Source: Zobellia laminariae (GTDB taxonomy: Bacteria; Bacteroidota; Bacteroidia; Flavobacteriales; Flavobacteriaceae). Taken from it: a stretch of 64,000 bases of DNA. Location: the NCBI RefSeq assembly GCF_009725995.1, contig NZ_RCNS01000004.1:124001-188000 (forward strand), in the 5' to 3' direction. Shown here one piece after another: positions 8,421-17,283 of this stretch. The notes under the pieces were generated by a model. The model searched no databases and was not told where the DNA came from. It was given only the letters and a program-made list of their open reading frames with translations. Positions within the stretch are counted from its first letter, which is position 1. Each line of letters starts with the position of its first letter. Made by a program: the position numbers and the translations under genes.

Positions 8421-8596
8421 AAAAAAATATGTATTTTTAGTAAACCCCTAGAAATACAATCAATACGTATGACAAAAGCATATTCAGACAATTGTAGTTT
8501 TACGGCATTTTCAAAATTTGCCTGGCCATATACCAAGCAGAGATTTGCGCTAAAGTTATATTCACAAACCACAGTTTACTACTAAATTTCTGACCG

Positions 8597-9916
8597 TTGG
8601 ACCCTGACCCCCTTAGCTTAGTACCTTACTTTATTACTCTTGCAGGTGCGTTTGCATTTGAAATCACAATTCTTGTTGTATTATTAATGTTATCTGCCCT
8701 AATATCGGGTGCGGAGGTGGCTTTCTTTGGTCTTTCGCAGACAGAGGTCAATGAGATTGCAGAAAACAAAAGTGTCAAGGGTAATATAATCATTAAGCTT
8801 CTGGAGAGGCCCAAAAAACTTCTGGCCACTATTCTTATAGCAAATAATGCTATTAATATAGGCGTGGTATTGCTGTTTAGTAATATAGGTAATTCATTAT
8901 TTGCCAATGTAGAATTGGAGTGGGTTAGGTTTCTTTTGGAGGTAGTGGTAGCTACTTTTTTAATATTGATGTTTGGAGAGATTTTGCCTAAAGTATACGC
9001 GAACCGAAATAGAATAGCATTTGCACACTTAATGTCCTACCCTCTTAATGTATTGGATTTTCTGTTCAGCCCGTTAAGTCTTCCTATGAGAGCGGGTACT
9101 CTTTTTATGTATAATAAATTGGGTAAACAAAAATCTGGTTTAAGTATCGATCAACTTTCCCAAGCTTTAGAATTAACTGCAGATGGCGATACTACTAAAG
9201 AAGAACAAAAAATTCTGCAAGGTATAGTTACGTTTGGCAACACGGACACAAAGCAAGTCATGCGTCCTCGTATAGACATATTTGCGATTAGTGAAGATAT
9301 GAAGTTTCTGGAGGTAGTGGGTGAAATTAAAAAACACGGCTATTCTAGAATTCCAGTTTTTTCGGAGCATATGGACAATGTTCTTGGAGTGCTCTACGTT
9401 AAAGATTTGTTGCCCTATATAGACAGGAAGACCTTTAATTGGATGACACTTATTCGTGAGCCATATTTTGTTCCAGAGAATAAGAAGCTTGATGATTTGC
9501 TATTGGAATTTCAGGAAAAGAAGAACCATTTAGCTGTAGTAGTAGATGAATATGGTGGTACTTCAGGTATTGTTACCTTAGAAGATATTATAGAAGAAAT
9601 AGTTGGTGATATAAGTGATGAGTTTGATGATGAAGACCTTATATTCTCAAAATTAGATGATTTTAATTATGTTTTTGATGGTAAGACTGCCTTGAAGGAT
9701 TTTTACCGAGTCGCAAAAATTGAAAACGAAACCGAATTTGAGGAACAGAAGGGAGAATCAGAGACCATTGCTGGCTTTGTTCTTGAGATAGCAGGAAGTT
9801 TTCCAAAGAGAGGTGAAGTAATTGTATTTAACGAATATCAGTTCATAGTAGAAAGCTTAGACAAAAAGAGGTTGAAGCAAATAAAAATAACGTTGCCCCA
9901 AGATGTACAGATATAG
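8597..9916 (+). CDS. gldE: Gliding motility protein GldE (CNNM/CBS/CorC-type membrane protein)
   Basis: The 439-residue protein has an N-terminal DUF21/CNNM transmembrane region (about 10-190, several hydrophobic helices), a CBS pair (about 210-335, including MRPRIDIFAI and AVVVDEYGGTSGIVTLEDIIEEIVGDI), and a C-terminal CorC_HlyC domain (about 350-430). This is the magnesium/cobalt-efflux-like architecture of GldE, which supports GldD in gliding motility and type IX secretion in Flavobacterium. The start is the TTG at 8597, giving MDPDP as in relatives; no in-frame ATG fits. It overlaps gldD by 14 bases, so the two are translationally linked. Confidence 0.93.
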   Translation: MDPDPLSLVPYFITLAGAFAFEITILVVLLMLSALISGAEVAFFGLSQTEVNEIAENKSVKGNIIIKLLERPKKLLATILIANNAINIGVVLLFSNIGNSLFANVELEWVRFLLEVVVATFLILMFGEILPKVYANRNRIAFAHLMSYPLNVLDFLFSPLSLPMRAGTLFMYNKLGKQKSGLSIDQLSQALELTADGDTTKEEQKILQGIVTFGNTDTKQVMRPRIDIFAISEDMKFLEVVGEIKKHGYSRIPVFSEHMDNVLGVLYVKDLLPYIDRKTFNWMTLIREPYFVPENKKLDDLLLEFQEKKNHLAVVVDEYGGTSGIVTLEDIIEEIVGDISDEFDDEDLIFSKLDDFNYVFDGKTALKDFYRVAKIENETEFEEQKGESETIAGFVLEIAGSFPKRGEVIVFNEYQFIVESLDKKRLKQIKITLPQDVQI

Positions 9917-10457
9917 TTTGTTTTTTTTAATTGTGTTTATATTGGTTGTTGGATGTAATGAGGAGGTTCTACCTAAGCCTAAAGCCCAACTTCGACTAGA
10001 ATATGGGGCGCCAAAACAGGGAGAGTTAGAGACGGATTATTTCTCTTTTAAATATAATACCCAAGCTAATGTAAAAAGTAAAACAAAGACTTCTCTGGTC
10101 TTAGGGTATCCCGAGATGAAGGGGGAAATCTACATTAATTATAAAAAAGTAGAGAACAATGTTCAAAAACTACTTTCTGATGCTCAAAGGTTAAGTTATG
10201 AGCATGCCGTAAAGGCAGACGGTATAGCAGAACAGCCCTTTGTGAACGATGAAAATGGAGTTTACGGTATGTTCTTTGAGGTTAGCGGTAATGCAGCCTC
10301 ACAAGCGCAATTTTATGTTACTGATAGTACTGATAATTTTGTGACAGGCTCGTTGTATTTCTATACACGGCCTAATTATGATTCCATTTATCCGGCAGCA
10401 GCTTATCTTCAGAATGATATTCGTGGAATTATGGAGAGTTTAAGATGGAAAAAGTGA
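9903..10457 (+). CDS. gldD: Gliding motility lipoprotein GldD
   Basis: The 184-residue lipoprotein has a signal peptide ending in the lipobox VVGC, with Cys18 as the lipidated residue. The body matches GldD (LRLEYGAPKQGELETDYFSF, YPEMKGEIYINYKKV, FYTRPNYDSIYPAAAYLQNDIRGIMESLRWK). GldD is required for gliding and for type IX secretion in Flavobacterium johnsoniae; the molecular role is not settled. Its start lies inside the last codons of gldE (14-base overlap). No obvious terminator follows before the GntR gene 269 bases away. Confidence 0.95.
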   Translation: MYRYSLFFLIVFILVVGCNEEVLPKPKAQLRLEYGAPKQGELETDYFSFKYNTQANVKSKTKTSLVLGYPEMKGEIYINYKKVENNVQKLLSDAQRLSYEHAVKADGIAEQPFVNDENGVYGMFFEVSGNAASQAQFYVTDSTDNFVTGSLYFYTRPNYDSIYPAAAYLQNDIRGIMESLRWKK

Positions 10458-10726
10458 CGTAGAAATTAGTTGGTTTTTTTACACATGCTAGCGTTAAGTT
10501 ACTCGTAACAATCATGCTCTTATTTAACTTTAGATATCAAGTTGATTTATAATTATTCATAATCTGCTAGGTGTTTTGCTTGAAATGAAATGGATAATTG
10601 TTTTCATGCAAAACATTTATTTTTTTATTTGTATAGTAAAAATCATGATATTAGAAGTTTATTATGATAGATTTGTATTATTATACTTACAAATTCGCCG
10701 AAGTTTTTAATTTTTAATATTACCTA
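10458..10726. promoter_or_regulatory. Gap before the GntR-type regulator gene
   Basis: A very AT-rich 269-base gap. It contains TAGATTTG at 10668-10675, an exact TAnnTTTG -7 match 52 bases before the regulator ATG, and a short inverted repeat GTTAC-TC-GTAAC at 10498-10509. A 40-odd-codon frame from about 10590 covers the -7 box and has no coding support. Confidence 0.35.
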
Positions 10727-11740
10727 ATGTCGTTACTCCATATAATCCATCGACTAAAAGAAGTAAATAGTTTAACAAAGCACGAACAATTAGTGCATGG
10801 TGTAATTGAAGCTTTGGATTCCGGGGAGCTTTCTGTGGGAGATAAATTACCATCAATAAATAAAATGGTAGGCGATATAGGCTATGCAAGAAAGACAATC
10901 GTTAAAGCTTACGAGGAGTTAAAGGAGAGAGGCTTGGTAGAGTCTAAAAAATTGAAAGGGTACTTTATCATTAGTGATGAAACAAAAGTAACTCTAAGAA
11001 TTGCATTGCTTTTATTCTCATTTCAGCGTTTTCAAGAAGATTTTTATAATACGTTTAGAAAAGAATTAGGAGATCGCTATCAAATAGATGTCTTTTTTCA
11101 TCATAACAATGTTGCCATTTTTGAAACTATTTTTAATAACATTCGTGGTAAGTACGGAATGTACGTAGTGGCACCAATTCCTAACTCGGTAATAAGACCG
11201 CTTCTTGAATCTATTGAACCCCAAAAGCTTTTAATTGTTGACCGGTATTTGCCTATGACTGAAGAATATTCCTACATCGCACAGGAATTTGAGGCAACAA
11301 CTTTTGATAAACTAATAGAGTTGCTTCCGCAGATACAAAAGTATAAGAAAATAGTGCTTTTCTATGCTGAGAATAAAGATTACCCAAGGGGGATTTTAAT
11401 GGCATTTCATAGGTTCGTGGCAGATTACGGTTTAAATGGTGTTGTATTGGAGGATTACGTAGAAGGCTCGCTAGAAAAAGGGTCAATCTACTTTTTTATT
11501 AATGATGCTTCACTTTGGGAATTGCTTAAAGATTGCCATAATTCTGGTTTGGTGGTTGGGGAAGATGTGGGTGTACTATCGCATAATGACCATATTATTA
11601 AGGAAATTGCCTTTGGTGGTATCACGACAATTTCTACGGATTTTAAGGATATGGCTACAATAGCTGCCCAACATATCAAAAATAACATGGTTTCTCAGAT
11701 TATTGTTACTTCAAAGCTGTTTAAGCGCAATTCTTTATAA
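10727..11740 (+). CDS. GntR-family regulator with a periplasmic-binding-protein-like sensor domain
   Basis: The 337-residue protein has an N-terminal GntR winged helix (about residues 15-82: LVHGVIEALDSGELSVGDKLPSIN, then ARKTIVKAYEELKERGLVESKKLKGYFI). It is followed by a LacI/PBP-type ligand-binding domain (about 88-335, with KLLIVDRYLP, VLSHNDHIIKEIAFGGITTISTD). This combination is common for regulators encoded next to SusC/SusD loci in Bacteroidetes, where the sensor binds a sugar. It lies directly upstream of susC in the same orientation and is the natural candidate to bind the CATAG elements at the susC and alpha-galactosidase promoters. Whether it activates or represses cannot be read. 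Confidence 0.88.
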   Translation: MSLLHIIHRLKEVNSLTKHEQLVHGVIEALDSGELSVGDKLPSINKMVGDIGYARKTIVKAYEELKERGLVESKKLKGYFIISDETKVTLRIALLLFSFQRFQEDFYNTFRKELGDRYQIDVFFHHNNVAIFETIFNNIRGKYGMYVVAPIPNSVIRPLLESIEPQKLLIVDRYLPMTEEYSYIAQEFEATTFDKLIELLPQIQKYKKIVLFYAENKDYPRGILMAFHRFVADYGLNGVVLEDYVEGSLEKGSIYFFINDASLWELLKDCHNSGLVVGEDVGVLSHNDHIIKEIAFGGITTISTDFKDMATIAAQHIKNNMVSQIIVTSKLFKRNSL

Positions 11741-11792
11741 CGCGAGGCAGTAGGCTGTATTTGCTGAAGAAATCCACCCTCTTAATTTCATA

Positions 11793-11848
11793 ATAGTAGA
11801 TTTTTCGTATTTAAATTCAGTATTTCTTATTTATGATAGTAGATTTTT
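11793..11848 (+). repeat. Direct repeat ATAGTAGATTTTT, two copies 43 bases apart
   Basis: Exact 13-base copies at 11793-11805 and 11836-11848. The 43-base period is close to four helical turns. The second copy ends 23 bases before the -7 box, where the -33 element would be expected; no TTTG is present there, so the promoter may depend on an activator binding these repeats. Confidence 0.6.
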
Positions 11849-11871
11849 ATCTATAGTGTCAAAAAAATTAC

Positions 11872-11908
11872 TATTTTTGTGTTATAGCATAGAGTAGCAT
11901 AGATTATC
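11872..11908 (+). promoter_or_regulatory. susC promoter core with tandem CATAG operator
   Basis: TATTTTTG (11872-11879) matches TAnnTTTG. The 10-base units TAGCATAGAG and TAGCATAGAT follow in tandem (11885-11904). The first CATAG begins at 11888, 9 bases past the last base of the -7 box. The same arrangement occurs at the alpha-galactosidase promoter. Confidence 0.65.
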
Positions 11909-12120
11909 TTAAAATTGTTAATTATTATACTGTTTACACCGCTTAAATTTTGATTATTTTAGAAAAAAGGCGGTAACTTGTATAATATTGCCGTCATAGT
12001 GCATTTATGCGATGGTATGCTAAATAGTGTTTTATGTTTTTCTTAACCCTCTTTTAGGGGGAGATGAAAACCTAGAGTAAAATTTCTAACTCAATTTATT
12101 ACTAACTTAAACTACTCATT

Positions 12121-15100
12121 ATGAACCAGAATTTTAAGAGATTAAATAGGGTTCGATCACATGGTTTTGTGCTCGCAGCTTTATTTTTCTTCAGTGTTGC
12201 ATCTATGTGCGCACAAACCACAATTTCAGGTACTACCTCTGACGATCAAGGTGTTCTGCCTGGCGTAAATGTATTGGTGAAAGGTACAACCGTTGGAAGC
12301 GTTTCCGATTTTGATGGTAATTACAGTATAGAGGTGCCAGAAGGCAGTTCTACTTTGGTGTTTTCCTATGTAGGGTACTCCAAACAAGAAGTGGCTATTG
12401 ATGGCCGAACAACAGTAAACGCTATATTGGTTGAAGATGCTCAGGCACTTAGCGAGGTTGTAGTAGTGGGGTATGGTACCCAAAGAAAAGCAGATTTAAC
12501 AGGTGCTGTTGGGTCTATTAGTTCTTCGGATATTGTGTCCAAACCAATTACTAGTCCTGACCAAGCTCTGGCCGGTACTATTTCTGGGGTTAACATTACT
12601 AATCGGAGTGGTGATCCGGGTGCACCTATTAGTGTATTGATTAGAGGTGTGGGAACTGCCGGTAATACAGACCCTTTATGGGTTATTGATGGTATTCCTA
12701 TTGTACAGACAACAAATATTACGGTAAATACATCTTCTACAACAGATTCTAACCCATTAGCTGGATTAAACGCTAATGATATTGAATCTATTGATGTTTT
12801 AAAGGATGCTGCTTCAACAGCTATTTATGGTTCTAGAGCTGCAAACGGTGTTATTATCGTTACAACTAAAAGAGGTAAAAGCGGTGATGCCAAAGTAACT
12901 TACAACGGTTACGTATCAACTGCTACTACTAGAGATAGAATTGATGTTCTTGATGTAGAGCAGTTTATTGACATCCAAGGTCAGTTGGGGAGAGATCTTT
13001 CTCAGTTTTCGGGAAGTCCAAATGTAGACTGGCAAGATTTGATGTTTAAGACCGGTTTTATTCAGAACCACAACGTAAGTGTTAGTGGCGGTAATGATAA
13101 AGCAAAATACTTTATCTCTGGTGGATTACTAGATCAGGATGGTATAGAAAGAGCTCAAGGATTTAAAAGATACTCCTTAAAAGCAAATTCAGAAATTAAT
13201 GTTGGTAAATATTTGAAATTTGGAGAATCTATCCTTTTAAGTCAGACAGATAGACAAGTTCAAAGTGAGCAAGGTATTTATGCAGGTTTTAATTCAGCAT
13301 TAAATGCACCGTATTACCAGCCTTATGGTAGTGGCGCTTTTGGTTATAATGATTCTACTCCGGAGACTAGGGGAGATGGAATAACGGCAAACAACTACCT
13401 TTTTAATACAGATGAGAGGTATACCACTACTAATTTGCAGACGCGTAAGATTTTAGCAAGTTTCTATGGGGAATTACAAATTTTAGAAGGACTGAAATTT
13501 AGACCTTCATTGGGTATTGATTATAATGTAGGGGTTGGAGATTACTTTACATCAGACGCTGTTTTGAATAATTCAACAGGGTCATCTCTTTTAGTGTCTT
13601 CAAGACCTATTGAGTTGACATTGACATCATCTGCTACACTGCAGTATGATAAGACTTTTGGTGATGGTGATCATAATATAGGGGCATTATTTGGTTTTGA
13701 ACAAACTAAGTTTAGGTTTGATAAGCTTAGAGTTCAAGGTAGAAGTCTATTTAACGAGAATTTTGCGTCAACTGGTGCGGTCGGTACGGTTGGAGCTGCT
13801 AATGAGGCTGATCTTTGGACATTACAAGGATGGTTGGGTAGACTTACTTATAACTATAAAGGAAAGTATCTAGCAACTTTTAATGTTCGTCGCGATGCAA
13901 CTTCTAGATTTTCTCCTGATAACAGAACAGATGTCTTTCCTTCTGTATCATTAGGTTGGAGGGTTTCGGATGAATCCTTTTTTCCAAAAGATGGTGCGTT
14001 CGATGATCTAAAGATTCGTGCAGGTTGGGGTCAGTCTGGTAATCAAGCTTCGCCTTCAAATTTTCCATACTTAAGCTACGTAGATAGTAATATTCGATAT
14101 GTAATTGGTGATGACCAAGGAACAGTTGTAGCTCCTGCTCCAACTACTTTTGCTAATCAAGATTTATTTTGGGAAACAAGTACTCAGTTTGATGTGGGTG
14201 TTGATTTTAGTTTATTTAATTACAAATTGACCGGTACTTTTGACTATTATAATAAGGTTAATGACGGAGTTCTTATTGGTTTGCCATTACCTTATGTTTC
14301 TGGTTTTTTCTTATCTCCAGATGCTAATATTGGATCTATTAAAAATTCAGGTATTGAATTATCCCTTAACTATGCTGGTGAAGCAGGTGATTTTACGTAT
14401 TCAATTGGAGGTAATTTTACTACCAATAATAATGAGGTGACAGACTTGGGTGAGGTTACTCAAATTATTACAGGTATTGGTGGAGCAAGTACTCACCGAA
14501 CTATAGCAGGTGAGAGCCTTGGTCATTTTTTTGGTTATAAAACAGACGGTTTATATCAAAATGATGCAGAGGTTGCTGCTGCAGTGCCAGATGCCAATGG
14601 AACTCCATCTCCTGGAGATATTAGGTTTGTAGATGTAAATGGTGATGGTGTAGTGAATGCGGATGATAGAACTATATTAGGTACTCCTTTTCCTGGGTTT
14701 TATTATGGTATGAATTTTAATGCTGGTTATAAAGGATTTGATTTTTCAATTAATTTTAGAGGAGTAGGTAATAAGCAGGTTTATAATTCCGCTAGAATTG
14801 CTTTGGAAGATTTAAGCTCTGGGAATAATTTCAGTACACAAGTGTTAGATCGTTGGACGGGTGAAGGAACTGCTACTTCTAGTTCAAATCCAAGATTGAC
14901 ATTGGATGACCCTAATGGAAACAATAGGTATTCTGATCGATGGGTTGAAGATGCTGGGTATTTAAGAATTCAAAATGCCCAAATAGGATATAATCTTCCT
15001 CAAGATTTATTAACTTCTTGGTCGAACGATATGATTTCCAATTTCAGAATATACGTTGGTGCACAAAACTTAGCAACTTTTACCAAATATTCAGGATATG

Positions 15101-15225
15101 ATCCGGAAGTTGGTAGAACACAAAGTTTTCAAAAGGGTGAGTTTACATTGGCTACAGGTCAAGATGGTGGAGCTTCACCATCGCCTAGAATCTTTCAGCT
15201 AGGACTATCCGTAACTTTCAATTAA
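12121..15225 (+). CDS. SusC-type TonB-dependent outer-membrane transporter
   Basis: The 1034-residue protein imports oligosaccharides across the outer membrane with its SusD partner. It has a signal peptide ending near MCAQ (residue 32), a carboxypeptidase-regulatory-like domain (about 34-105), the TonB box EVVVVGYGTQ (112-121), a plug domain (about 122-235, LIRGVGTAGNTDPLWVIDGIPI and GSRAANGVIIVTTKRG), and a large beta-barrel ending in the aromatic-rich LSVTFN. A DVNGDGVVNADDRT calcium-loop-like motif in the barrel is usual in SusC proteins. susD follows after 23 bases. The upstream regulator and operator-like repeats indicate substrate-controlled expression. Confidence 0.96.
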   Translation: MNQNFKRLNRVRSHGFVLAALFFFSVASMCAQTTISGTTSDDQGVLPGVNVLVKGTTVGSVSDFDGNYSIEVPEGSSTLVFSYVGYSKQEVAIDGRTTVNAILVEDAQALSEVVVVGYGTQRKADLTGAVGSISSSDIVSKPITSPDQALAGTISGVNITNRSGDPGAPISVLIRGVGTAGNTDPLWVIDGIPIVQTTNITVNTSSTTDSNPLAGLNANDIESIDVLKDAASTAIYGSRAANGVIIVTTKRGKSGDAKVTYNGYVSTATTRDRIDVLDVEQFIDIQGQLGRDLSQFSGSPNVDWQDLMFKTGFIQNHNVSVSGGNDKAKYFISGGLLDQDGIERAQGFKRYSLKANSEINVGKYLKFGESILLSQTDRQVQSEQGIYAGFNSALNAPYYQPYGSGAFGYNDSTPETRGDGITANNYLFNTDERYTTTNLQTRKILASFYGELQILEGLKFRPSLGIDYNVGVGDYFTSDAVLNNSTGSSLLVSSRPIELTLTSSATLQYDKTFGDGDHNIGALFGFEQTKFRFDKLRVQGRSLFNENFASTGAVGTVGAANEADLWTLQGWLGRLTYNYKGKYLATFNVRRDATSRFSPDNRTDVFPSVSLGWRVSDESFFPKDGAFDDLKIRAGWGQSGNQASPSNFPYLSYVDSNIRYVIGDDQGTVVAPAPTTFANQDLFWETSTQFDVGVDFSLFNYKLTGTFDYYNKVNDGVLIGLPLPYVSGFFLSPDANIGSIKNSGIELSLNYAGEAGDFTYSIGGNFTTNNNEVTDLGEVTQIITGIGGASTHRTIAGESLGHFFGYKTDGLYQNDAEVAAAVPDANGTPSPGDIRFVDVNGDGVVNADDRTILGTPFPGFYYGMNFNAGYKGFDFSINFRGVGNKQVYNSARIALEDLSSGNNFSTQVLDRWTGEGTATSSSNPRLTLDDPNGNNRYSDRWVEDAGYLRIQNAQIGYNLPQDLLTSWSNDMISNFRIYVGAQNLATFTKYSGYDPEVGRTQSFQKGEFTLATGQDGGASPSPRIFQLGLSVTFN

Positions 15226-15248
15226 GTCTAAAAAAATTATAAAAAATT

Positions 15249-16775
15249 ATGAAAAAAATAATTATATTTTTCGCGTGTGTATCTCTATTAGGAGTATTCT
15301 CCTGTGGTGATCAACTCGATCTTGAGCCCCTAGATCGAGTAACTACGGATAAGTTCTATAAGACCAGAACAGATTTTGATGGGGCTGTTTTTGCATCGTA
15401 TTCGTCTATCCAGGATTTTTGGGGTACTAGTACTGAAAATTTAGGTGAAAGAGGGGAGTTCTGGAAAATTTCCTTAGCAATAACGGATGATGTTGCAGCT
15501 GATGAAGTGAACGGAGGTAGTTCTAGAGATATTGATAATCTTTTGCTTCGTTCCAACGATGTGCCCTTCGGTGCAGTCTATACTCAGATATATGAAGGTA
15601 TTTACAGAGCGAACTTAGTGCTTGAAAAACTTGAAGATGAGAATGAGTTAACTGCAGAGGATAAAACTATAATTAATGCAGAAGCTAAATTTTTAAGAGC
15701 TTGGTTTCATTTTCAGGCAATGAAGATGTTCGGAACTCCACCTTTAGCCTTGGAGATTAGCACGGATATTAACGATCAGGCTAGACCTAACGCTACGCAA
15801 GAAGAATTATATGCCTCAATATTGGCAGATTTAGCTGAAGCTGAGGCAGGTCTTCCTGCAGATTGGGATGGTTCTAACACAGGTAGAGTAACCTTATGGA
15901 CGGCTAAAGCCTATATTGGAAAAGTAAATGTTTGGAAAAAGGATTGGCCTGCAGCTATTACTGCTTTGGAAGAAGTGGTAAATTCAGGACCCTATGTTTT
16001 GGTTCCAGACTACGAGCAAGTATTTGCTTATACCAATGAAAATAATTCGGAATCTATTTTTGAAATCCAGTATGGAGGTCCATTTTCTGATGATAACCTT
16101 TGGGTATTTGATGATACCCACTCAGAAGATTTTAAAGCCTCTCAAGGTACTGCGCGTGGAAACTATTGGGATGCTGCTGGAGGGGCACCTGGGGGTAAAA
16201 ATGGACAATGGGTTCCAACTCAGGATTTGGTAGATGCTTATGAGGCGGGTGATGAAAGACTAGCGGTTACAGTTTATCAAGATGGTGACATGTACTATTC
16301 GTTTGATGGAACGCGTTATGAACTGGATTATGATCCTACATGGTCTTCTTCTGGGTATACCCTAAAAAAATATAGAGGATCTTTAAACGCGGTGGGAGGA
16401 AACTCTTCTGCTAACGGACAGGTAGATTTTAACAATGAACGATGGTTTAGATTTGCAGAAGCTAAATTACTTTATGCAGAAGCTTTGATACAAGGTGGAG
16501 GTGATACTGGAATTGCTTTTGATGAAATTGATGATATTCGTGATAGAGCTGGTTTAGGTCCTGTTGATCGTTCTTTAGACCCAATGGATGCTTTAATGCA
16601 AGAAAGAAGAGTAGAGTTGGCTTTGGAACCACACAGATATTTTGATATCACCAGATGGGGTATAGGAGCTGAGGTTTTTGGCGCTGCTTGGGATGATAAA
16701 TACAATGTATTTCCTTTTCCGCTTACAGAGATTGACAGGTCCAAGGGCTTGTTGATACAAAATACTGGATATTAA
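15249..16775 (+). CDS. SusD/RagB-type surface glycan-binding lipoprotein
   Basis: The 508-residue lipoprotein caps the SusC barrel and binds the glycan. The signal peptide ends in FSC with lipidated Cys19. The N-terminal SusD-like part (AVFASYSSIQDFWGT, EGIYRANLVLEKLE, INAEAKFLRAWFHFQAMKMFGTPPLALE) and the C-terminal RagB/SusD part (NNERWFRFAEAKLLYAEALIQGG, DEIDDIRDRAGLG, QERRVELALEPHRYFDITRWG) are complete. It forms an operon with susC and is followed by a long hairpin that probably ends the transcript. Confidence 0.96.
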   Translation: MKKIIIFFACVSLLGVFSCGDQLDLEPLDRVTTDKFYKTRTDFDGAVFASYSSIQDFWGTSTENLGERGEFWKISLAITDDVAADEVNGGSSRDIDNLLLRSNDVPFGAVYTQIYEGIYRANLVLEKLEDENELTAEDKTIINAEAKFLRAWFHFQAMKMFGTPPLALEISTDINDQARPNATQEELYASILADLAEAEAGLPADWDGSNTGRVTLWTAKAYIGKVNVWKKDWPAAITALEEVVNSGPYVLVPDYEQVFAYTNENNSESIFEIQYGGPFSDDNLWVFDDTHSEDFKASQGTARGNYWDAAGGAPGGKNGQWVPTQDLVDAYEAGDERLAVTVYQDGDMYYSFDGTRYELDYDPTWSSSGYTLKKYRGSLNAVGGNSSANGQVDFNNERWFRFAEAKLLYAEALIQGGGDTGIAFDEIDDIRDRAGLGPVDRSLDPMDALMQERRVELALEPHRYFDITRWGIGAEVFGAAWDDKYNVFPFPLTEIDRSKGLLIQNTGY

Positions 16776-16820
16776 AAATTCTATTTTAGGGTTTCTCTAA
16801 AAGAACTAAGTAATTTTATT

Positions 16821-16880
16821 GAAAGGAATTCAATTTTGAATAAACGCTAAATTGGATTCCTTTCTATTTACAAACATTTT
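16821..16880 (+). terminator. Probable terminator after susD
   Basis: A 16-bp stem (GAAAGGAATTCAATTT, 16821-16836, with AAATTGGATTCCTTTC, 16849-16864; one G-T wobble) closes a 12-base loop. The T-rich tract is offset (TATTTACAAACATTTTTTTATT), so termination may be incomplete. Confidence 0.65.
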
Positions 16881-17102
16881 TTTATTCCTTCTAAGATAAA
16901 CTACTAAGACCTACGTAATAAAAGAAAGATATTTCTTATAATTTATTATATTACATACTTAAATTAGTATTTATTATTTTGAATAGTACTTTAAGTAGTT
17001 TTCAACTTTCTTAATAGTTCTCCAGAAAGCAATTCTTTATTCTGATTTAATAAGTTTATTATCAGATAAATAAGTATTTATTTGATAATGGGATAAGTTT
17101 TT

Positions 17103-17161
17103 TTTGAGATATTTAGAATACACTGTATATTTGAATAGTAGCATAGAATATCATAGTATAA
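17103..17161 (+). promoter_or_regulatory. Promoter of the alpha-galactosidase operon with tandem CATAG operator
   Basis: TTTG (17103-17106), 19 bases, then TATATTTG (17126-17133) is an exact Bacteroidetes promoter. CATAGAATAT and CATAGTATAA follow in tandem (17142-17161). The first CATAG begins 9 bases past the -7 box, exactly as at susC, and AGTAGCATAGAATATC (17137-17152) differs from the susC copy (11893-11908) at one of 16 bases. Confidence 0.75.
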
Positions 17162-17283
17162 CAAATATTAATTGCTTCTTGATTTCCTACAGCAAATGGT
17201 AGGTGAAATTTAATTTTTTGCTTCAAGAATAATATTAGAAAACCACCAAATGCTAGTTAATTGCCGGCCATAATAAAATTAAG

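Larger units (their letters stand above)
11741..12120 (+). promoter_or_regulatory. susC regulatory region and long leader
   Basis: A 380-base gap without a gene. It holds two direct repeats (11793-11848), a -7 element TATTTTTG (11872-11879), a tandem CATAG element starting 9 bases downstream (11888-11907), and then a leader of about 230 bases up to the susC ATG, assuming transcription starts just after the -7 box. The leader contains the small palindrome GCATTTATGC at 12001-12010 and an A-rich stretch before the start codon. Confidence 0.6.
16776..17283 (+). promoter_or_regulatory. Gap between susD and the alpha-galactosidase gene
   Basis: A 508-base AT-rich gap without a credible gene. It contains the hairpin after susD (16821-16864), then about 230 bases with no feature I recognise, then a full promoter with a tandem CATAG element (17103-17161) and a leader of about 140 bases to the next ATG. 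The second half of the locus therefore appears to be a separate transcription unit. Confidence 0.6.

Noticed and set aside
8469..8585. 38-codon frame between ssb and gldE
   Set aside because: The product has no recognisable pattern, and the frame overlaps the space expected for the gldE leader. No coding support beyond an ATG and a stop.
10590..10712. Short frame upstream of the GntR-type gene
   Set aside because: It is very AT-rich and covers the likely -7 box (10668-10675), so it is probably chance.
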